Below are positions 63,826 to 64,000 of a DNA stretch of 64,000 nucleotides, piece after piece (the stretch's first letter is position 1; each line of letters starts with the position of its first letter). A program made the position numbers and the translations under genes. Source of the stretch: Micractinium sp. NFX-FRZ (Eukaryota > Chlorophyta > Trebouxiophyceae > Chlorellales > Chlorellaceae); NCBI GenBank assembly GCA_029339195.1, contig JAPTJF010000267.1, positions 21,553-85,552 on the forward strand, in the 5' to 3' direction. The notes beneath the pieces are model-generated. The model had not been told where the DNA came from, made no database searches, and was given only the letters and a program-made list of their open reading frames with translations.

Positions 63826-64000
63826 GATATCACACGTAGCACGGATGCAACACGCCCAACACGGAGGCCTCCTGTCCTGCCAGCAGTACAGGGAGGGCAG
63901 TGGACACGGGGCCAAGGGTGTCTCTTAGGCGGCTGCTATTCTTTTTTTTGGTTCCGGGCACCCCCCCCCGCCGAAAAGTTTAGAAAAACTGCACGTACGT
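63826..64000. other. 5' flank of the SET gene, end of window
   Basis: Upstream region of the minus-strand SET gene. It contains a T-run (63,943-63,950) and a C-run (63,961-63,969). No TATA box is evident. Confidence 0.5.

Overview
The window looks like nuclear DNA of a GC-rich, intron-dense green alga, most likely of the Chlorella lineage (Trebouxiophyceae). This is inferred from the gene content (bacterial-type PEP carboxylase, plastid Cpn20, plastid glutathione transferase, ferroportin), from short exons split by GC-rich introns, and from TGTAA poly(A) signals downstream of many genes. There are no operons, and I found no rRNA, tRNA, CRISPR array or intact transposon. All gene models below were pieced together by eye from splice signals, reading frame and family motifs; where exon lengths were checked they sum to whole codons.

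Layout: 170-715 (+) 3' end of a protein kinase. 14304-1394 (-) bacterial-type PEP carboxylase in about 35 exons. 14583-16573 (+) conserved plant/algal protein, divergent from it. 16933-19082 (+) spermidine-synthase-fold methyltransferase-like protein. 22640-19812 (-) F-box/LRR protein. About 26312-23854 (-) unknown membrane protein. 30616-28035 and 34820-31241 (-) two more F-box/LRR proteins, the second with a Ser/Glu tail. 35382-37186 (+) helical-repeat protein. 38560-40710 (+) small multi-pass membrane protein. 41440-44466 (+) di-N-acetylchitobiase. 46014-47760 (+) secreted double-psi beta-barrel protein with an EF-hand. 53630-49383 (-) ferroportin-like transporter. 56194-54169 (-) plastid co-chaperonin Cpn20. 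56407-59004 (+) plastid glutathione transferase, divergent from Cpn20. 63825-59735 (-) SET-domain protein.

The genes form no single pathway. They cover carbon metabolism (PEPC), plastid protein folding and redox (Cpn20, GST), metal transport (ferroportin), wall or chitin sugar handling (chitobiase, beta-barrel protein) and protein turnover (three F-box genes within about 15 kb).

The most unusual signal is structural. In at least five genes (kinase, PEPC, chitobiase, ferroportin, Cpn20) the introns hold one to three diverged tandem copies of the neighbouring exon edge, splice site included, usually spaced about 75-120 bp. This looks like repeated local duplication across exon-intron borders. 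Other oddities are three apparent GC-AG introns, an interstitial array that mixes three telomere repeat types inside a PEPC intron, and the beta-barrel/EF-hand fusion.
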